Positions 8,751-17,775 of a stretch of DNA of 64,000 nucleotides are shown here, in pieces. Each line of letters opens with the position of its first letter. Position 1 is the first letter of the stretch. A program made the position numbers and the translations under genes. The stretch lies in assembly GCA_965220305.1 (NCBI GenBank), contig OZ244817.1:1364001-1428000 (forward strand), in the 5' to 3' direction. This stretch comes from G965220305 sp965220305. Lineage in GTDB: Bacteria > Chloroflexota > Dehalococcoidia > Lucifugimonadales > UBA3495. The notes beneath the pieces are model-generated. The model was not told the origin of the DNA. It worked only from the letters and a program-made list of their open reading frames with translations, and ran no database searches.

Positions 8751-10806
8751 TCCTCCCCCTCTCCTTCACCGTCTTCACCCGCCGGGTTGCGCCTGCTGCG
8801 CTGCCTGTTGCGCCCCGGACCGGGGTCCGGCTCCGGCGGTTGCGGCGCGGGATTGGCGCCGTTCTGCCTTTCCGCCAGCAGCCGGTGGTAGTCGCTGATC
8901 TTCCGCTCACCATCGGCGTTCCCCACGGCGATCTCCCCGGCCCTGGTGGTGTAGTCCCGTGCTTCCGCCCGGATGCGGGCGGCCAGGTGGGCGTCGCCCG
9001 GCTCCGGTTTGCGCACCATCATGGAGTAGGCGGGCAGGCGGTCGGCGCCCACGGTGGCCCGCACGTAGCAGTGATGGACGGGCAAGGACGTGATGTCGTC
9101 CTCGGACACGCGGTCCTTGCCCAGCTCCCACACCAGGCGGCGGGCGTCGCTGCCCGACACCTGGAACACCGCCAGGCAGCCCACGTTGGCCAGGATGGTG
9201 TCCTGCATGGTGCGGGAGAGGTCGTCCAGCTTGGCCAGGCTCTGCGTCGCCAGGATGAAGGAAGCGCCGTACTTCCCAAGCTCGCTGAGCATGGACTCGT
9301 AATCGACGCCGGGCATGGACTGCATCTCGTCGACGACGACCAGCGCCCCGCGACGCCGGTGCAGGGGCAGGCTCTCCTGCTCCCTAATCACCGAGTCCAC
9401 CAGGTTGAGCAGCGACGCCCCCACCAGGGCGGCCACGTCCCGGCCCGCCGTTCCCTGGGCGGTGGACACGAAAAGAACGCCGCCCTCCAGGATGGTCTCC
9501 CGCAGGTCGATGGTGGAGCGGGACTGGCCCAGGATGGCCCGCGCCTTCTTGGAGGAGGCGTAGTAGGCCAGGCGGGTCTGCACCGGGGCGATGGCCTCGG
9601 AGCGGTACTGGCGGTGCCAGCCGTCGAAGTCCCGCACCCACCAGTCCATGAGGTAGGGGTCGGAGACCCTGCCCAATACCTCGGCCCGGAACTTGCCGTC
9701 GGAGAGGAGCTTCAGCCCGTCCAGGATGGTGTACTGCTCGGCGGCGTCCTGACTCTCGTTGGCCTCGTGGAGGGTCTTGACGGTGTGTTCCAGGATGGAC
9801 TGCATCCGGGGACCCCACTGGTCCCACAGCCCCCGCGCCACCCGCACCACCGAGTCGGCGGTGCGGTCGCGGTCGGCGAAGATGCGGGTGTCCAGCAGGT
9901 TGACGCCGGGGGCGCCCTGGTCGTCGGCCAGGTCGATGAGCCGCACCTTGTCCACCAGGGACTCGGGCGCCTGCTCCAGCAGCCCCGCCACCAGGTCGGC
10001 GTGGGGGTCCACCACGATGATGGCGTCGCCGTCCCGTCCCGCCGCCTTCTCCCTGAGCTTGTGGGCCACCACGTGGTGCATCAGGGTGGACTTGCCCATG
10101 CGGGTGCCCACATAGAGGTGGTGGCGCTTGAGCAGGTCAGGTCGTCGGAGAAGTTGACCTCGCGGGGCACGCCACCGGTGGCGTCGCCCACCGGCGCGCC
10201 GGTGCGGACGCTGCGGGCCTGGGGCGCCAGCGCCCTGGAGCCGGAACGCTCCACCTGGGGCCGTCTCATCCCCCTCGCCCGGCGGGTGCCACAGGGCGGC
10301 GACCTCGCGCACTCCCAGGACGCTGCGCTTGCCCAGCAGCCCCGGCCCGGCGGGGTGCAGGCCGCCGGTGACAAACCGGGGTTTGGGTCGGCCTGACCTG
10401 AACCCCGCCCCGGCGGGGTGGTCGTAGTGGCGGTAGGCGGCCACCACCAGCTCCAGGATTTCCCCGGCCCGCTGCTCTCCGGCGCTGCCGGGCAGCACGG
10501 CGATTACCTGGAGCTCGGCGTCGAAGGCGATGCGGGAGACCTTCTCCCGGATCAGCAACGGGTCGTAGACCCGGTTGCGGGACTTCTTCCAGCGCCACCA
10601 CCCCCCAGCCGGTCACCACCAGGCCGAGGACGCTGCCGAGACCCCAGGCGAAGCCTTGAGGACCTCGCCGTCCTGCACCCACAGGTAGCCCCGCAGGGCC
10701 CCCGGGCGGCCACGCCCAGCACGGCCAGGGTCACCCCGTCCACCTGGAGGGGCTTGGTCTGGTAGGCGTAGGAGGGGTCCCGGTGTTCGTATTCGGGCCG
10801 CTTCAC
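8747..10806 (-). pseudogene. VirD4/TraG-like conjugative coupling ATPase with several N-terminal frameshifts
   Basis: Type IV secretion DNA-binding ATPase. It has a Walker A-like GTRMGKSTLM (one residue shorter than the usual G-x4-GKS), AIIVVDPHADLV, a Walker B ALVVVDEMQSMPG, and SFILATQSLAKLDDLSRTM. From about 10138 down to 8747 the frame is clean. The N-terminus (from GTG 10806, MKRPEYEHRDPSYAYQ) jumps frame near 10700, 10640, 10590, 10275 and 10138, several at C/G runs. The lost parts include a likely membrane segment (LGSVLGLVVTGWGVVAL). It would deliver relaxase-DNA to the mating pore. Confidence 0.78.
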
Positions 10807-10820
10807 GGAGACTCAATTCC

Positions 10821-11699
10821 CTAGCCATTCAGGATAGCCAACGGAACATCTAAAGCCTTCGCCAACTTTCTGAGTGTGTCTGGTCTCGGGTTCGTCCTTC
10901 CTCCCTCAATGTTGATGATGGTCAGCTTGGATACCTTGGCCTTCCTGGCGAGTTTTACAAGGGAAAAACCCTTTTCCCTTCGCTTCTGACGTACTTTTGA
11001 AGACACTGTTTCCGTCGGCTTTGGCGGCCCATGTTGCACGTCAGCATAATCGCATATGTCAGACAGCGGGCATAGACTACATTGCGGGTTGACGTAGCGA
11101 CAGACCAAAGCACCCAAGTCCAGCAAGGTGAAGTTAAACTCTCTATGAGACTTTTCCGGGAGTAAGGTATCAGCCAATTTTTGCAACAGATTGGCTGTGG
11201 GACGTTTAGGCATATCTTGCTGAAAGACCCGTGTAAGCACACGGACGACATTGGCGTCCACTACTGCCTCCGGCATTCCATATCCGAATGAGAGGACAGC
11301 CCGCGCACTGTAATTACCAAGCCCAGGAGTCTTGACGAGCCGGTCCAATATATTCGGTATAGACCCGGTTTCTTGCTCAATCAGGTGCTGAGCAAGTTTA
11401 GCGACCGCCTTAGCTCGCTGGGTATACAGTCCAACACTCTTGAAGTCTTGGGTCAGTTCCTCTTCCGTTGCTTGTGCCAGAGCATAGACGCCGGGGTATT
11501 TCCTTAGAAAGGGCTCATATATTCGGGCTGCCGCCGCAGCCGTGGTCCGTTTGAGCAATAACTCAGCAACCATAATCTCATAAGGGCTTCGGCATTTGTT
11601 ACGCCACGGGTATCGCCTAATGTTTGATTTAGCCCATCTTAGAACAGCAGCCTGGAATTCAGACCTTTTGACCTCTATAGATGTTTCTAAATACTTCAT
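10821..11699 (-). CDS. MIG-type T:G-mismatch DNA glycosylase fused to XRE HTH domain
   Basis: A 292-residue protein starting at ATG 11699; an upstream TTG start is less likely. Residues 1-220 are an HhH-GPD glycosylase: hairpin and catalytic region KTPGLGNYSARAVLSFGYG with Tyr130, aspartate Asp148 in VVDANVVRVL, and a 4Fe-4S loop C200-x6-C207-x2-C210-x5-C216. EndoIII has Lys and MutY has Ser at the Tyr position; Tyr with Asp 18 residues later is the arrangement of Methanothermobacter Mig, which removes T from T:G. Residues 234-292 are an added XRE domain (SLVKLARKAKVSKLTI). A C5-methyltransferase lies 2.6 kb upstream on the same strand. Repair of deaminated 5mC plus DNA-binding control is inferred. 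Confidence 0.85.
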   Translation of the reverse strand: MKYLETSIEVKRSEFQAAVLRWAKSNIRRYPWRNKCRSPYEIMVAELLLKRTTAAAAARIYEPFLRKYPGVYALAQATEEELTQDFKSVGLYTQRAKAVAKLAQHLIEQETGSIPNILDRLVKTPGLGNYSARAVLSFGYGMPEAVVDANVVRVLTRVFQQDMPKRPTANLLQKLADTLLPEKSHREFNFTLLDLGALVCRYVNPQCSLCPLSDICDYADVQHGPPKPTETVSSKVRQKRREKGFSLVKLARKAKVSKLTIINIEGGRTNPRPDTLRKLAKALDVPLAILNG

Positions 11700-11760
11700 T
11701 GTGGGCAAGCTGCTCCACAAGTTATTCGCCTATTTCTCGGTGTAAGACCTGTTCTAAAGG

Positions 11761-11800
11761 AAGTGGGGCCAGTCTCGCAAGAGAGCTGGTCCCACTTTTT
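11761..11800. terminator. Terminator-like hairpin between glycosylase and ParB-like genes
   Basis: A stem of about 17 bp (AAGTGGGGCCAG against CTGGTCCCACTT) with loop GCAA is followed by TTTTT on the plus strand. On the coding minus strand it has As before and a short T-rich stretch after. It may act as an intercistronic attenuator. Confidence 0.6.
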
Positions 11801-11845
11801 GACGATTTTGGCCCCGGCTAGAGATAGGACGCGGTAATCACCTCG

Positions 11846-13126
11846 CTAATCACCAGCGACATCAGCAAGCTCTTCCGACTGCTCGGAAATCAAAGCATCG
11901 GTTATCTTAACCACATCATTCAGGATAGCCTTGAGGCTTCCGAGGGCGTCAGTGTCAATAGTCTTGTATTCCTCACGCTTGAAGGAGTCAAGCCACGCGG
12001 CAAACTGTTTGATTCTTTCGTTAGCCGCCGTCTTGTCCTTTACCCTGATTGGATCGTTTGCAATTACCGTGGCGATAGCACACTTCACCCCGTCTTCGTC
12101 CGGGCTATTGGCCTGCTTTCGTGCCTCAGGGTCAATCAATATCTTGGGAATCTGCCGCACATCTGCCCATGCCTTGAACTTCCCATCCCACATCCAATCG
12201 AAGACCTCATCTCGAGCATCGGGGTCGTTTCTGATGGCCCCGAAGACACCTGGCTTACTGATCTCATCGAAGTACTTGAAACGTTCTTGTATCAGCAAGT
12301 CCACCGATGTTGGGTCCCGTTCTTGCTCTTCCTCGTGGTACTCTTTGAATTGGATGGTCATGTCGTACATTTTGATCCATCGGTCTACGGTTCTCCAACC
12401 CCTGAGGCCAAACTCCTGAGCAAGTTCAACTTTCACTTCCCGTGATAGAACGGAGTCATCAGGGTCCGCCTTCATCCGCTTCTTGTATTCGTTGTAGACT
12501 TGCTCGGCCTTCACGTAGTTAGGCCAGGGTATTTGCTCGGGGTTGACGAAATTGCACTCGACCAGAATATTGAGCTTGACCTGCTCATCTTCCTGGGTGT
12601 TGCCGGAAGGCAAATACACATAGGCTGGTAGCGATTGAGCTGTTTGCCTCGCGTCAGCATAACCGTCGTCAGCCATTATGTGTTTGGTGCCGAAGAAGCG
12701 ACGGTTGCCGTCCCAAAGTTCCGTATCGCCATTCCCTCGGTAGCAGATAATAATAGGCTCCCGGACATTGTTGCGGACGATGCTATTGGCCATCCGATTA
12801 ATGTGGAACGGTTTGGTTGACTCCCGAGGCTCCCCTGCATCAGCATCCACCATAATCTGGTATACCTCATCGGTGGACGGAACACGCCCCGAGTCTTTAT
12901 TTTGGGACTGCCACTGGTTCAGGTAGAACCTCAACCTGAGGTTCTCGACGTAACCCTCCACGCTGTCTACGTGGACATATCCCTGCCACAATTGGACGTC
13001 CCGGCCGTGAAAGCGCCTGGTGGTGCTGCGGGGCAAGTCCATTGGCCTTGGGTGCATCTCGTCAACGTACCGTTGGAAGATGTCCGGGTATTCGCTCACG
13101 GACATCACCTCTTTGGTAGTAGTCAT
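11846..13126 (-). CDS. ParB/Srx-fold protein
   Basis: A 426-residue protein with a good start (AGGAGGG upstream of ATG 13126). Residues about 105-150 hold a ParB N-terminal-like motif (VREPIIICYRGNGDTELWDG followed by NRR), the CTP/nucleotide-binding signature of ParB/Srx proteins. A helix-turn-helix-like region follows (KVELAQEFGLRGWRTVDRW). The C-terminal half is acidic and helical with no family I recognise. It is longer than chromosomal ParB. A partition role is possible given the parS-like sites at 18.7 kb, but its place between a sigma factor and a glycosylase suggests a role in the modification cluster. Confidence 0.72.
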   Translation of the reverse strand: MTTTKEVMSVSEYPDIFQRYVDEMHPRPMDLPRSTTRRFHGRDVQLWQGYVHVDSVEGYVENLRLRFYLNQWQSQNKDSGRVPSTDEVYQIMVDADAGEPRESTKPFHINRMANSIVRNNVREPIIICYRGNGDTELWDGNRRFFGTKHIMADDGYADARQTAQSLPAYVYLPSGNTQEDEQVKLNILVECNFVNPEQIPWPNYVKAEQVYNEYKKRMKADPDDSVLSREVKVELAQEFGLRGWRTVDRWIKMYDMTIQFKEYHEEEQERDPTSVDLLIQERFKYFDEISKPGVFGAIRNDPDARDEVFDWMWDGKFKAWADVRQIPKILIDPEARKQANSPDEDGVKCAIATVIANDPIRVKDKTAANERIKQFAAWLDSFKREEYKTIDTDALGSLKAILNDVVKITDALISEQSEELADVAGD

Positions 13127-13169
13127 CGTTAGAGCCCTCCTGTTTGGTTTAGAATTACCTTTCTAATTA

Positions 13170-13192
13170 TTAGACTGGAAAGGGTTGCACTA
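13170..13192 (-). promoter_or_regulatory. Shared upstream motif, copy 1 (ParB-like gene)
   Basis: On the minus strand this reads TAGTGCAACCC, then four variable bases, then CAGTCTAA. It ends 44 bases before the ParB-like start codon. The same motif stands 41 bases before the sigma-like gene. Equal spacing suggests a shared promoter or operator, possibly recognised by the neighbouring sigma factor. Confidence 0.6.
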
Positions 13193-13310
13193 GTAGTCAG
13201 TCAATCTTGGATTCGAAATAACCCTAGAACAGCATCACCCCCGGGGTGGTTGTCCACCTGGCTCTGACTCGGCTGCTAAACTTTTCAATTCCAAAGATGA
13301 CTGACTACTA
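13191..13310. mobile_element. MITE of about 120 bp with IS630-type ends
   Basis: Terminal inverted repeats beginning GTAGTCAGTCAATCTTGG (left) and GTAGTCAGTCATCTTTGG (right, complement) are flanked by TA on both sides. The ends resemble those of the IS630 at 35879-37038 (GTACTCGGTCAATCTTGG and GTAGTCGGTCAAG). There is no coding capacity. It sits exactly at the TA that ends the upstream motif copy, and the second motif copy at 14123 shows the empty site. Confidence 0.8.
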
Positions 13311-13323
13311 GCCCACTCGTTTT

Positions 13324-14082
13324 CTACGGTATAAAATCAGCGTCATCTCCTTCTGATGGGATAATCGGATTTCGTACCAAAGCTTCGGGTTCGGGAGCCA
13401 GCAGCAGACCGAAGTTGATACCTACTTCGTCGGCACTGATCGGGAGTAAACAACGAAGTTCTCGGAAAGTACGGCTCTTGAGGGACTTTACCGCCGTTTC
13501 TGACCGGTCCATGATGTCCGCCAATACCGCATTTGGGATGTTTGCCCCATGTTCCAGAAGGACCTCAACGAGGCGACGGCGGTTAGGTGCGAGCTTGGGT
13601 AAAGCAACTTGGAAGACAGTTCGCAACTGCTCGTCTCTTTCGGTGATCTCAACTATCTCAGCGTCTAAAGCTACTTCGGCAACGATCAGTATCGCTTCGG
13701 AACTCCAAGTGGACTCCCTTGATTGCGTGATCTCACTCCAGTTGTTTGACCAATCGTCATCCCCTTGCCAATCAGGATCGTACCGTACAATGGACTTTCG
13801 CTCGCGGAGTATATCCAAAGCAGAATTCTTCGCACTCGTAAAGAGATAATTGTATGGGTCATTCACCCGGCTCGGAGTCCGTTTGAGCAATCCTTCAACG
13901 CCGTCGTCAAAGCAGTCCTCTTGAGACAAGTTGCTGAAGTTGTTGATCAACCACTTAACACAACGTGGCATTACTTCGTCAACCAATATCCCGCAAGCCT
14001 CCGCTACATTGCCGGCCTTCCATGATTCAGCAAGCCGTAATTTCACGTCCGGGGCACTATCCCCGTCTTTATTGGATTCCAT
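13324..14082 (-). CDS. Sigma-70-like RNA polymerase sigma factor
   Basis: A 252-residue protein with AGGGGG before ATG 14082. A region-2-like segment is visible (CFDDGVEGLLKR, DPYNYLFTSAKNSALDILRE) followed by a long linker. The C-terminal half has a region-4-like helix-turn-helix (NAVLADIMDRSETAVKSLKS). The tail (PEPEALVRNPIIPSEGDDAD) is unusual. It is encoded between the methyltransferase and the ParB-like gene on the same strand. It may drive this cluster through the repeated motif found before itself and the ParB-like gene. Confidence 0.75.
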   Translation of the reverse strand: MESNKDGDSAPDVKLRLAESWKAGNVAEACGILVDEVMPRCVKWLINNFSNLSQEDCFDDGVEGLLKRTPSRVNDPYNYLFTSAKNSALDILRERKSIVRYDPDWQGDDDWSNNWSEITQSRESTWSSEAILIVAEVALDAEIVEITERDEQLRTVFQVALPKLAPNRRRLVEVLLEHGANIPNAVLADIMDRSETAVKSLKSRTFRELRCLLPISADEVGINFGLLLAPEPEALVRNPIIPSEGDDADFIP

Positions 14083-14122
14083 TCAGCCCCCTGAAGTGAG
14101 GGCGTTTCTACCCTCCTGCCAA

Positions 14123-14145
14123 TTAGACTGAATGGGGTTGCACTA
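14123..14145 (-). promoter_or_regulatory. Shared upstream motif, copy 2 (sigma-like gene)
   Basis: Same motif as at 13170-13192, 41 bases before the sigma-like start codon, with 20 of 23 positions identical. Suggests autoregulation by the encoded sigma factor; this is inference. Confidence 0.6.
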
Positions 14146-15154
14146 CCGAGGGCACTGGATATGAAGCACGAAGTGGCGAGGGTAGGAGGGTATGCGACGG
14201 GAAAGGGGCTGATTGCTAATAGCGGTTATTCAACTACCGACAATTTACGGCAAGGTTGTCCAAATGGACAGTCTAACTTCTCTCTGCAGCGGGTAGCTTT
14301 TGCTAGCTCTTAACGTCGGGGGGATTGTTGGCTGCATGTTGCGCCAACCAGTCCGATATTGTAGAGGCGATTGCTCTTGAAAAGGGTACTGGCGTCGCCT
14401 GACCTATGAGTTCGTAGACCTTGCCCAAATAGGTGCGGTAATTTTTTCTGGTCCCTTGAAAACCCAGTCAGGTGGAAATCCTTGTATACACGCATATTCC
14501 TGAATTGACAACGGTCTCAATTCTTGAGGATGGCAGAGACAACATGCCTTAGTCGTAGGCCGGTCCACAAGCGTGGGAGATGGCGCGTTCCAAGAAAGTC
14601 GACGGAAGAAACCTGTCCTGCCGCCCTTTTTCCCCTTGGTCTTGGGGTTATCGGGGTCGTCAAATGCTCCGCCCATAGCCTCGCGTTGTACATCAATTGG
14701 CAGGTCTTTCCAGCAACCACCCTGCGGGACCATTTCCAAGAAACGGCTCCAGCCAGTCGGGAACGGCAGATATTGGTGTTCTTGGCCTTGAATGGCAGGC
14801 AGCGCGTCTCCCAAAGTTAGACGTGGCCGAGTCCCGCAACTATTAGGGCCATGCGTGGGGACGGGTAAGGATACCGGAGGTCCCTCACGTACTCCGATAA
14901 GGATAAATCTTTCCCGTTTTTGTGGTACCCCATAGTCAGCGGAGTTGAGGACCCATTCCTTGGGACGGTTTTCATCGAACGATAAGTTGTAGCCAGTCTT
15001 TCTGAATTCTTCCATGACTTCCCGGAAAAACGATCCTGGTCTCCCGTCTGGGTCCATCGTTTTCGGGTTCATCGCTATCCTGTCATAGAATCCCAGGTGC
15101 TTCTTGGACGAACTGAGAAAACCTTTGACTTCTTCCATACAGAAGACCAGAGGC

Positions 15155-15158
15155 TTAG
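15155..15158. repeat. Target-site duplication TTAG, left copy
   Basis: TTAG directly precedes the left IS701 end; the identical right copy is at 16588-16591. Confidence 0.85.
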
Positions 15159-16587
15159 TACTACAGTTGCAGATATGTGGTGAGGAGTTTCAGGCGGCGT
15201 CGGTAATGACAGCGCCGGGCCGTTGCTTGGTGCCGCCGTCTCCACTGAGACCACCGCAGCACTGATTCGTCCGTAGGGTGGTGTCTCCATATCAGCCGGT
15301 AGAGTAACCGCCGAACCTCGGGCACCGTCAGCGGTATCAGCCTTTCCTCCAAACTGGGGCAGCCCCCTTTTCTCCCAGACGTCCCGGCGACGATGCCTGG
15401 CGCCGTACCACCGCCAGGTAGGCGTGGGCCAGCATCGCCAGGGTGATGTGCCGGTACCAGCCGTCCCACCGGCGCACCTCGTATTGGTCCAGTCCCACCT
15501 GTCCCTTGGCCTCCTCAAAGCATTCCTCAATGGCCCACCGGGTTCCGGCCACCCGCACCAGTTCCTCCAGGGCTGTTCCCGTCGGGCCGTAGCACACGTA
15601 GTAGGCCAGTTCCTCGGGCTTGGCCACGCTGCGCCGGGCCAGCAGCCAGTACCCCTTGCCAGGTTCTCTCAGGGGCCGAATATCCACCAAGGCCCAGTCG
15701 TAGACCCGAGGACCCTTGGCCCCATCACCGGCGCTCAGCCGGACCCAGCCCGACTCTTCAACCCCAGACGCCAGCCGGTCAGCCCGCACTTGGCGCGGAC
15801 CCTGGTCCGTCCCAGCCCACAACTTCTCATTGCTCTTGATGGCCAGCACGTGAGGAACGTCCCGCCGCTCCAGCCACAGCCGCAGGTTGCGGTCATTGCC
15901 GTAGACCTCGTCCCCGGTGGCCCAGCCGAAGGGGACTCCCGACTCCACCGCCCGTTCCAGCATCCGCCGGGCCAGTTGCGGCTTGGTGCGAAACGCCACT
16001 TGCTCCGGCACGCCAGCCTCCTCCCGGCGTTCCTGGTCATCGGCCCACACCTGAGGCAGGTAAAGCTCCCGGTCCAGCAGGGTCCTCCCCTTGGCAGTAG
16101 CGTAGGTCAAGAATACCCCAATCTGGCAGTTCTCGATCCGTCCCGCCGTGCCGCTGTACTGACGCTGCACCCCCACAGACTTGTTGCCCTTCTTCAGAAA
16201 CCCAGTCTCGTCCACCACCAACACCCCGTTGGCGTCGCCCAGGTGCTCCACCACGTAGTCCCTGAGATCATCGCGAACCAGGTCCGCGTCCCAAATGTAG
16301 GTTGACAGCAGATGCTGCACCCCATAGGGTGTGGCGTCCCCGGCCTGCTCCGCCAGTTGCCAGCCGTTCTTGCGCTCCACCGGACTGAGCAGCCCTTTCA
16401 GATAGTCCAGCGATCGTCGACGTGGTTCGGGACGCCGGAACCGCCCCGCAATGCACTCGTGTACCCGGTCGATACCCTCAGCCCACCGGGCGACCTCTGC
16501 CACCCCATCCCCATGCACTGCCACAGCCTCACCTCACCACCCGTTGATTGCCCCAATCCTAGTCGTTTTCAATCTGCAACTGTAGTA
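15159..16587 (-). mobile_element. IS701-family insertion sequence (copy 1)
   Basis: A 1429-bp element with perfect 16-bp terminal inverted repeats (TACTACAGTTGCAGAT and its complement) and a 4-bp TTAG duplication, as expected for IS701. It interrupts the cytosine methyltransferase between motifs IV and VI. Perfect ends and an intact transposase suggest recent insertion. Confidence 0.92.
15337..16524 (-). CDS. IS701-family DDE transposase
   Basis: A 395-residue transposase. The catalytic triad is visible: Asp in LVVDETGFLKKG (about residue 105), Asp in WATGDEVYGND (about 203) and Glu in WAIEECFEEAKGQVG (about 345). Also typical are KSVGVQRQYSGTAGRIENCQ and a C-terminal RHITLAMLAHAYLAVVR. The reading frame is intact. 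It differs strongly from the IS701 transposase at 34.5 kb, so this is a separate lineage. Confidence 0.95.
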   Translation of the reverse strand: MAVHGDGVAEVARWAEGIDRVHECIAGRFRRPEPRRRSLDYLKGLLSPVERKNGWQLAEQAGDATPYGVQHLLSTYIWDADLVRDDLRDYVVEHLGDANGVLVVDETGFLKKGNKSVGVQRQYSGTAGRIENCQIGVFLTYATAKGRTLLDRELYLPQVWADDQERREEAGVPEQVAFRTKPQLARRMLERAVESGVPFGWATGDEVYGNDRNLRLWLERRDVPHVLAIKSNEKLWAGTDQGPRQVRADRLASGVEESGWVRLSAGDGAKGPRVYDWALVDIRPLREPGKGYWLLARRSVAKPEELAYYVCYGPTGTALEELVRVAGTRWAIEECFEEAKGQVGLDQYEVRRWDGWYRHITLAMLAHAYLAVVRRQASSPGRLGEKGAAPVWRKG

Positions 16588-16591
16588 TTAG
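16588..16591. repeat. Target-site duplication TTAG, right copy
   Basis: Identical to the left copy; one of the two must be removed to rebuild the methyltransferase frame. Confidence 0.85.
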
Positions 16592-17014
16592 TCTCATTGA
16601 TGACGCGAATAAAGTCGAAAATTGTATCCGCTCGGCTATCGGCCCCGCCATTCCTTCTGCCAGCGGTAGAATGTGGTTCGCAAGGCGGAGCCCCAATTAG
16701 AACAGTCGCTTCACCCTCATGTAGTCCGGCCTTTTCGAGGATTCTGGCGCTTGAGACGATATGAATGTCGTCTTCAATTATTTCGGGAAGTCTACGGAGA
16801 CGGCTCTCGTTTGCCCTTATCGTCTCGACCGCCCAATGGTCATATTCGACCGCGACTCTAACGTCAAACCCTTCACTGTCAAACCCGAAATCCAGCCCCA
16901 TCGCTCCGGGGAACAGTGAAATTACGGTTCGCTGTGAAGTCGCAGGCATAGCAGCTAGGATACCACAAAGGTCATTTCCAACCCTTTCCAAACAGATGCG
17001 ATGAAGAGGCTATT

Positions 17015-17771
17015 TTAGGTATGCAGCCAGGCGTCGAAGGTCCCGTGGTTGCCCAGCATCGACGGCACCCGGCCCGCCAGGTACATGAAGGCGATGGCCA
17101 GCAACAGCTTCCAAACCAGGTCCTGGGACGGCTCGCCCTCGGCGATGCTGGCGAACTCGCCCAGGAACCCGAACCCCAGCGCCAGGGCGATGAGCTGCAC
17201 CGCCTGCTGGAACACCGTGGTCATAAAGAACCTGAGCCAGTGCCGGCCCCAGTTCGCCGTGTGGGGCAGAATCCACAGCCCCAGGGCGATGGGCGCCAGG
17301 GCCAGCAGGATGTCGATGAGGGCCAGGCGCAGGATCATCTGCACCAGCAAGTAGAGGACGAAGAAGCCGAAGACCAGGTAGAGCAGGGCGATGAACACCG
17401 CCAGGCCGGTGTTGGCGGTCTCCACCGCCGCCAGCAGCGCGAACAGGGGAGCGCGCAGCAGGTCGCCCGGCGTGACGTTCAGGGACGCGGGCGATGAACT
17501 AGGCCACGGCGTGGGCCACGGCGATGACCAGCGCGCACCACCACAAAGACGAGGCGGCGGCGGTCAGGCCCAGGACCAGCCGGGGCACCATCTCCCGCCA
17601 GCCCGACTGGTGGCGGCCCAGGTGCTCCTGGACGATGAAGCTCAGGCCCATCCAGCCCAGGATCACCACCAATGCGCCCGACGCGATGGCCCACACCACC
17701 ATCCAGGCGGCTCGGACAATTTCGTGGTCGTAGGTGAGACCGGGGGGAGTGCCGGTGAGGATGTCGCCCAT
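17015..17771 (-). pseudogene. TrbL/VirB6-like conjugative membrane protein with frameshift
   Basis: A multi-spanning inner-membrane protein of the mating pore. The first part (MGDILTGTPPGLTYDHEIVR, several hydrophobic helices such as WMVVWAIASGALVVILGWMG) reads to about 17505. The second part (PASLNVTPGDLLRAPL, LALIDILLALAPIALGLWIL, RFFMTTVFQQAVQLIALALG) is in another frame. A one-base shift near the TAG at 17500 joins them into about 250 residues. The topology and the ALAPIALGLWILP segment fit TrbL-type proteins. Confidence 0.7.
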
Positions 17772-17775
17772 ACCG

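Larger units (their letters stand above)
14303..16949 (-). pseudogene. C5-cytosine DNA methyltransferase interrupted by an IS701 element
   Basis: The N-terminal piece (from ATG 16949, or TTG 16991) carries motif I (VISLFPGAMGLDFGF) and motif IV (LIGAPPCEPHSTAGRR, catalytic Cys; Glu replaces the usual Gln). After the insertion the C-terminal piece carries motif VI as MEEV in place of ENV, motif VIII (QKRERFILIGVR) and a target recognition region. Motif X (YELIGQATPVPFSRAIA) lies in another frame after an A6 run near 14440. Excising 15159-16587 plus one TTAG gives ..VINETKPLVFCMEEV.. in frame. It would methylate cytosine at C5. No restriction nuclease is adjacent. Confidence 0.88.

Noticed and set aside
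7067..10396. Very long plus-strand open frame (about 1100 codons)
   Set aside because: It is the antisense shadow of two real minus-strand genes (replication-relaxation protein and coupling ATPase) with recognisable motifs; its product is low-complexity Gly/Pro/Arg/His-rich sequence.
15424..16305. Plus-strand frame of about 290 codons inside the first IS701
   Set aside because: Antisense to an intact DDE transposase; no motifs or ribosome site.
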